Assembly: GCA_015488975.1 (NCBI GenBank)
Contig: WFMT01000201.1
Location: 1 to 33,855 of the forward strand
Direction of reading: 5' to 3'
Length of the DNA stretch: 33,855 nt
Source of the DNA: Campylobacteraceae bacterium
Lineage (GTDB): Bacteria; Campylobacterota; Campylobacteria; Campylobacterales; JALSKU01
In this document: piece after piece, positions 31,664 to 33,855 of the stretch
Layout: every line of letters begins with the position of its first letter
How positions within the stretch are numbered: position 1 is the first letter of the stretch
Notes under the pieces: model-generated
Seen by the model: only the letters and a program-made list of their open reading frames with translations
What the model was told of the DNA's origin: nothing
The model's database searches: none
Position numbers and translations under genes: made by a program

Positions 31664-32677
31664 ATGCTTAACAACAAAACAGTTCTAATCACAGGCGGTA
31701 CAGGTTCATTTGGTAAAAAGTTCATAGAAACTATTTTGGAGCGATACCCTAAGGTCAAAAAAATAATTATTTATTCACGTGATGAGCTCAAACAATTAGT
31801 TATAAAACAAAAGTATCCTCGTTATGATTTCACACAACTAAGATTTTTTATTGGTGATGTTAGAGATAGGGCACGCCTTACTCAGGCTTGTGAAGGTGTA
31901 GATGTTATCATCCATGCAGCCGCTATCAAACAGGTAGATACTGCTGAATATAATCCTACTGAGTGTATCCGAACTAACATAGATGGTGCAGAAAATGTTA
32001 TTCATGCAGCACTAAGTTGTGGCGTTCAAAATGTGGTGGCCCTCTCAACAGATAAAGCATGTGCCCCTATTAATCTTTACGGAGCTACGAAACTTGCTTC
32101 AGATAAACTATTTGCTGCGGCTAACAACATTAGGGGTTCAAAAGATATTCGTTTTAGCGTTGTTCGTTATGGTAATGTTATGGGTTCTCGTGGTAGTGTT
32201 ATTCCGTTTTTTATTGACAGACGCAAAGAAGGTGTTTTACCTGTTACACACAAAGATATGACGCGCTTTAATATTTCTCTTCAAGATGGAGTGAATTTAG
32301 TAATGTTTGCACTTGATAATCATTTGGGAGGAGAAATATTTATTCCTAAAATTCCTTCTTATAAAATTATAGATGTTGCGACGGCTGTTTGCCCAACATG
32401 TGAAATTAGAGAAGTGGGTATTAGACCGGGTGAAAAATTGCATGAAGAGATGATTACGGATACAGATTCTTTAAATACAATTGATCTTGGTCCTTATTAT
32501 GTAATTCTTCCATCGGTTTCGTATACTTATAGTGAAGAAGATTATATGAAACATCATAAGGCTAAAAAGGTCCCATTTGGATTTAAATATAATTCAGGAA
32601 CAAATAATAAATGGGAGACAGTTGAGGGCTTGCGCCAGTTGATTGTTGAACATGTAGATTCTACCTTTGAGGTCTAA
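31664..32677 (+). CDS. pseB: UDP-N-acetylglucosamine 4,6-dehydratase (inverting), pseudaminic acid pathway
   Basis: First step from UDP-GlcNAc to CMP-pseudaminic acid, a sugar used to glycosylate flagellin. Short-chain dehydrogenase with ITGGTGSFGKKF (NADP, 11-17), YSRDELKQ, GDVRDRARL, HAAAIKQV, STDKACAP (active-site Asp130-Lys131), YGATKLASDKL (Tyr139, Lys143) and VVRYGNVMGSRGSVIPFF. 337 residues, normal. AAGGA lies 5 bases before ATG 31664. By my count 11 of 18 arginines use CGN codons, against almost only AGA/AGG upstream, which suggests later acquisition or exchange. The pseC gene follows directly. Confidence 0.95.
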   Translation: MLNNKTVLITGGTGSFGKKFIETILERYPKVKKIIIYSRDELKQLVIKQKYPRYDFTQLRFFIGDVRDRARLTQACEGVDVIIHAAAIKQVDTAEYNPTECIRTNIDGAENVIHAALSCGVQNVVALSTDKACAPINLYGATKLASDKLFAAANNIRGSKDIRFSVVRYGNVMGSRGSVIPFFIDRRKEGVLPVTHKDMTRFNISLQDGVNLVMFALDNHLGGEIFIPKIPSYKIIDVATAVCPTCEIREVGIRPGEKLHEEMITDTDSLNTIDLGPYYVILPSVSYTYSEEDYMKHHKAKKVPFGFKYNSGTNNKWETVEGLRQLIVEHVDSTFEV

Positions 32678-32678
32678 T

Positions 32679-33797
32679 GTGATTCCTTACGGTAAACAAT
32701 TTATTAGTCAAGAAGATATTGATGCAGTTGTTGTAACCCTTGAATCAGATTATCTTACTACTGGTCCAAAAGTTAAAGCGTTTGAAGAAGCTCTTAGTAA
32801 GTATTGTAAAGTAAAGTATTGTGTAGCTGTGTCAAATGGCACAGCTGCTTTGCATTTAGCTTCTCTTGTTTTACTTAACAAAGGCGATAATGTTCTTACA
32901 ACACCTAACTCATTTTTAGCAACTTCCAATGCTATTCTTTATGCTGGCGCGAAGCCCATCTTTGTTGATATAGCTGAAGATGGGAATATAAATTTGGATT
33001 TATGTGAAAAAGAACTGCAAAAAGACCCTACTATAAAAGCAATTTACCCTGTTGCATTTAGTGGACACATGGTTGACCAACAAAAATTAAAATATCTTAG
33101 AGAGACATACAATGTCACTATTTTAGAAGATTGCGCACATGCTATTGGTGCAAAAGATGCTGATGTTAAAGCAGCATCTTGTACTAATAGTGATATTGCT
33201 ATACTTTCATTTCATCCTGTTAAACATATAACAACTGGTGAAGGCGGTGCTATCACTACTAATTCAAAAGAGATATATGAAAAATTATTAATTTTGCGTA
33301 ATCATGGCATGGTAAAAACAGAAGAAATGAAACCATGGGAATATGAGATGCAAGAGTTAGGCTTCAACTACCGCATAACAGATATTCAGTGTGCTCTTGG
33401 TATTTCACAGCTGAAAAAACTCCCCTCATTTATAGAAAGAAGATTTGAGATAGCAAAGAGATATGATAAAGCATTTGAAAATTCTATAGTGAAACCTCTT
33501 TACACTTTTAATGGAAACTCATCGTATCATCTTTATGTAGTTCAAGTTGATTTTAGTAAACTTAAAATCTCTAAAGTAGATTTATTTAATATAATGAGAG
33601 AAAAGAGCATAGGACTTCAACTTCATTATATTCCTATAAATAAACAGCCATATTATAAAAAGTTAGGGTATGGTAATGAAATAACGCCAAATATGGATAA
33701 GTATTACAAAGAGTGTTTTTCTCTACCTATGTATCCAAAAATGACAAATGAAGAGCAAGAGTATGTTATAAAATCACTTTTTGAGGTATTAAACTGA
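32679..33797 (+). CDS. pseC: UDP-4-amino-4,6-dideoxy-N-acetyl-beta-L-altrosamine transaminase
   Basis: PLP-dependent aminotransferase of the DegT/DnrJ/EryC1 family, the second step of pseudaminic acid synthesis. It opens IPYGKQFISQEDIDAV and shows TTGPKVKAFEEAL, VSNGTAALHLA, TTPNSFLATSNAI, ILEDCAHAIGA and the PLP lysine in SFHPVKHITTGEGGA (Lys182). The frame can start at TTG 32667, but GTG 32679 is better: GAGG (32669-32672) sits 6 bases before it. It starts just after the pseB stop and overlaps the next ATG. Membership of PseC rather than another DegT enzyme rests on sequence pattern and on pseB beside it. Confidence 0.93.
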   Translation: MIPYGKQFISQEDIDAVVVTLESDYLTTGPKVKAFEEALSKYCKVKYCVAVSNGTAALHLASLVLLNKGDNVLTTPNSFLATSNAILYAGAKPIFVDIAEDGNINLDLCEKELQKDPTIKAIYPVAFSGHMVDQQKLKYLRETYNVTILEDCAHAIGAKDADVKAASCTNSDIAILSFHPVKHITTGEGGAITTNSKEIYEKLLILRNHGMVKTEEMKPWEYEMQELGFNYRITDIQCALGISQLKKLPSFIERRFEIAKRYDKAFENSIVKPLYTFNGNSSYHLYVVQVDFSKLKISKVDLFNIMREKSIGLQLHYIPINKQPYYKKLGYGNEITPNMDKYYKECFSLPMYPKMTNEEQEYVIKSLFEVLN

Positions 33798-33855
33798 TGA
33801 AAAAAGATGCAGTAGCTATCATACCAGCTCGTGGTGGAAGTAAAAGAATACCAAA
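33797..33855 (+). CDS. pseF: Pseudaminic acid cytidylyltransferase, 3'-truncated by window edge
   Basis: Only the first 19 codons are visible: MKKDAVAIIPARGGSKRIP, the nucleotide-binding start of CMP-sugar synthetases such as PseF and NeuA. ATG 33797 overlaps the last base of the pseC TGA. Following pseB and pseC, PseF is the most likely identity; a NeuA-type enzyme cannot be ruled out from this fragment. Confidence 0.75.
   Translation, partial: MKKDAVAIIPARGGSKRIP

Noticed and set aside
1..33855. CRISPR array, insertion sequence, phage, toxin-antitoxin or defence genes
   Set aside because: No direct-repeat/spacer pattern, transposase motif, tRNA-associated integration or defence-type domain was seen; nearly all the window is accounted for by housekeeping genes.

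Overview
This is an AT-rich chromosomal segment (about 30% G+C by eye) in which almost every base is coding. It most likely comes from a Campylobacterota (Epsilonproteobacteria) chromosome. Three things suggest this: gene blocks familiar from that phylum (tsaE-lptB-rpoN; ppiD-like-ftsA-ftsZ; small conserved gene-exported protein-polyprenyl synthase-hemA-proS-fxsA-hemC), arginine written almost wholly as AGA/AGG, and recurrent T-rich TTAGnTATAAT-type -10 promoters without a clear -35. Kdo and Lpt genes show a Gram-negative outer membrane. Pseudaminic-acid genes suggest a flagellated, motile organism. A free-living relative of Sulfurimonas would fit, but the genus cannot be fixed from sequence reading alone.

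Layout. 1-3019 (+): the C-terminal part of trpD, then tsaE, lptB, a short gap holding a 33-codon candidate ORF with an inverted repeat, and rpoN. 3016-3732 (-): kdsB, convergent with rpoN. 3789-7727 (+): a tightly overlapping operon of an N6-adenine methyltransferase, a YkgJ-type Cys-cluster protein, a TPR lipoprotein, trpC, a HIT protein and a thiamine-binding-type protein, closed by a perfect 12-bp hairpin. 7784-9996 (+): pyk and a DjlA-like TerB/J-domain membrane protein. 9991-10881 (-): an aspartoacylase that strongly resembles the animal enzyme. 11048-13673 (+): a Ste24-type membrane protease, prmC and a DUF4149 membrane protein, with a perfect 50-bp palindrome across the prmC stop. 13715-17663 (-): a PpiD-like chaperone, ftsA and ftsZ. 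17743-24687 (+): bioA, an exported FGE/SUMF1-fold protein without the catalytic cysteines, a periplasmic DsrE-like protein, rsmH, an FtsL-like protein and a large RND transporter. 24718-31601 (+): two conserved proteins of unknown function, a polyprenyl diphosphate synthase, hemA, proS, fxsA, a DsbC/G-like thioredoxin and hemC. 31664-33855 (+): pseB, pseC and the first 19 codons of a pseF-like gene, which runs off the window.

How they work together. Most genes are housekeeping: translation (tsaE, prmC, rsmH, proS), division (ftsA, ftsZ, FtsL-like), envelope (lptB, kdsB, PpiD-like, RND), tetrapyrrole and isoprenoid-quinone precursors (hemA, hemC, polyprenyl synthase), tryptophan (trpD and trpC, in separate operons), biotin (bioA) and sigma-54. 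The right edge starts a flagellin-glycosylation sugar cluster whose first gene has clearly different arginine codon use. I see no CRISPR array, insertion sequence, phage, tRNA or rRNA, and no intergenic gap above about 170 bases. I do not see a clearly new multi-gene system. The best leads are the 50-bp palindrome, the small ORF and inverted repeat before rpoN, the animal-type aspartoacylase, and the cysteine-less FGE-fold/DsrE pair.
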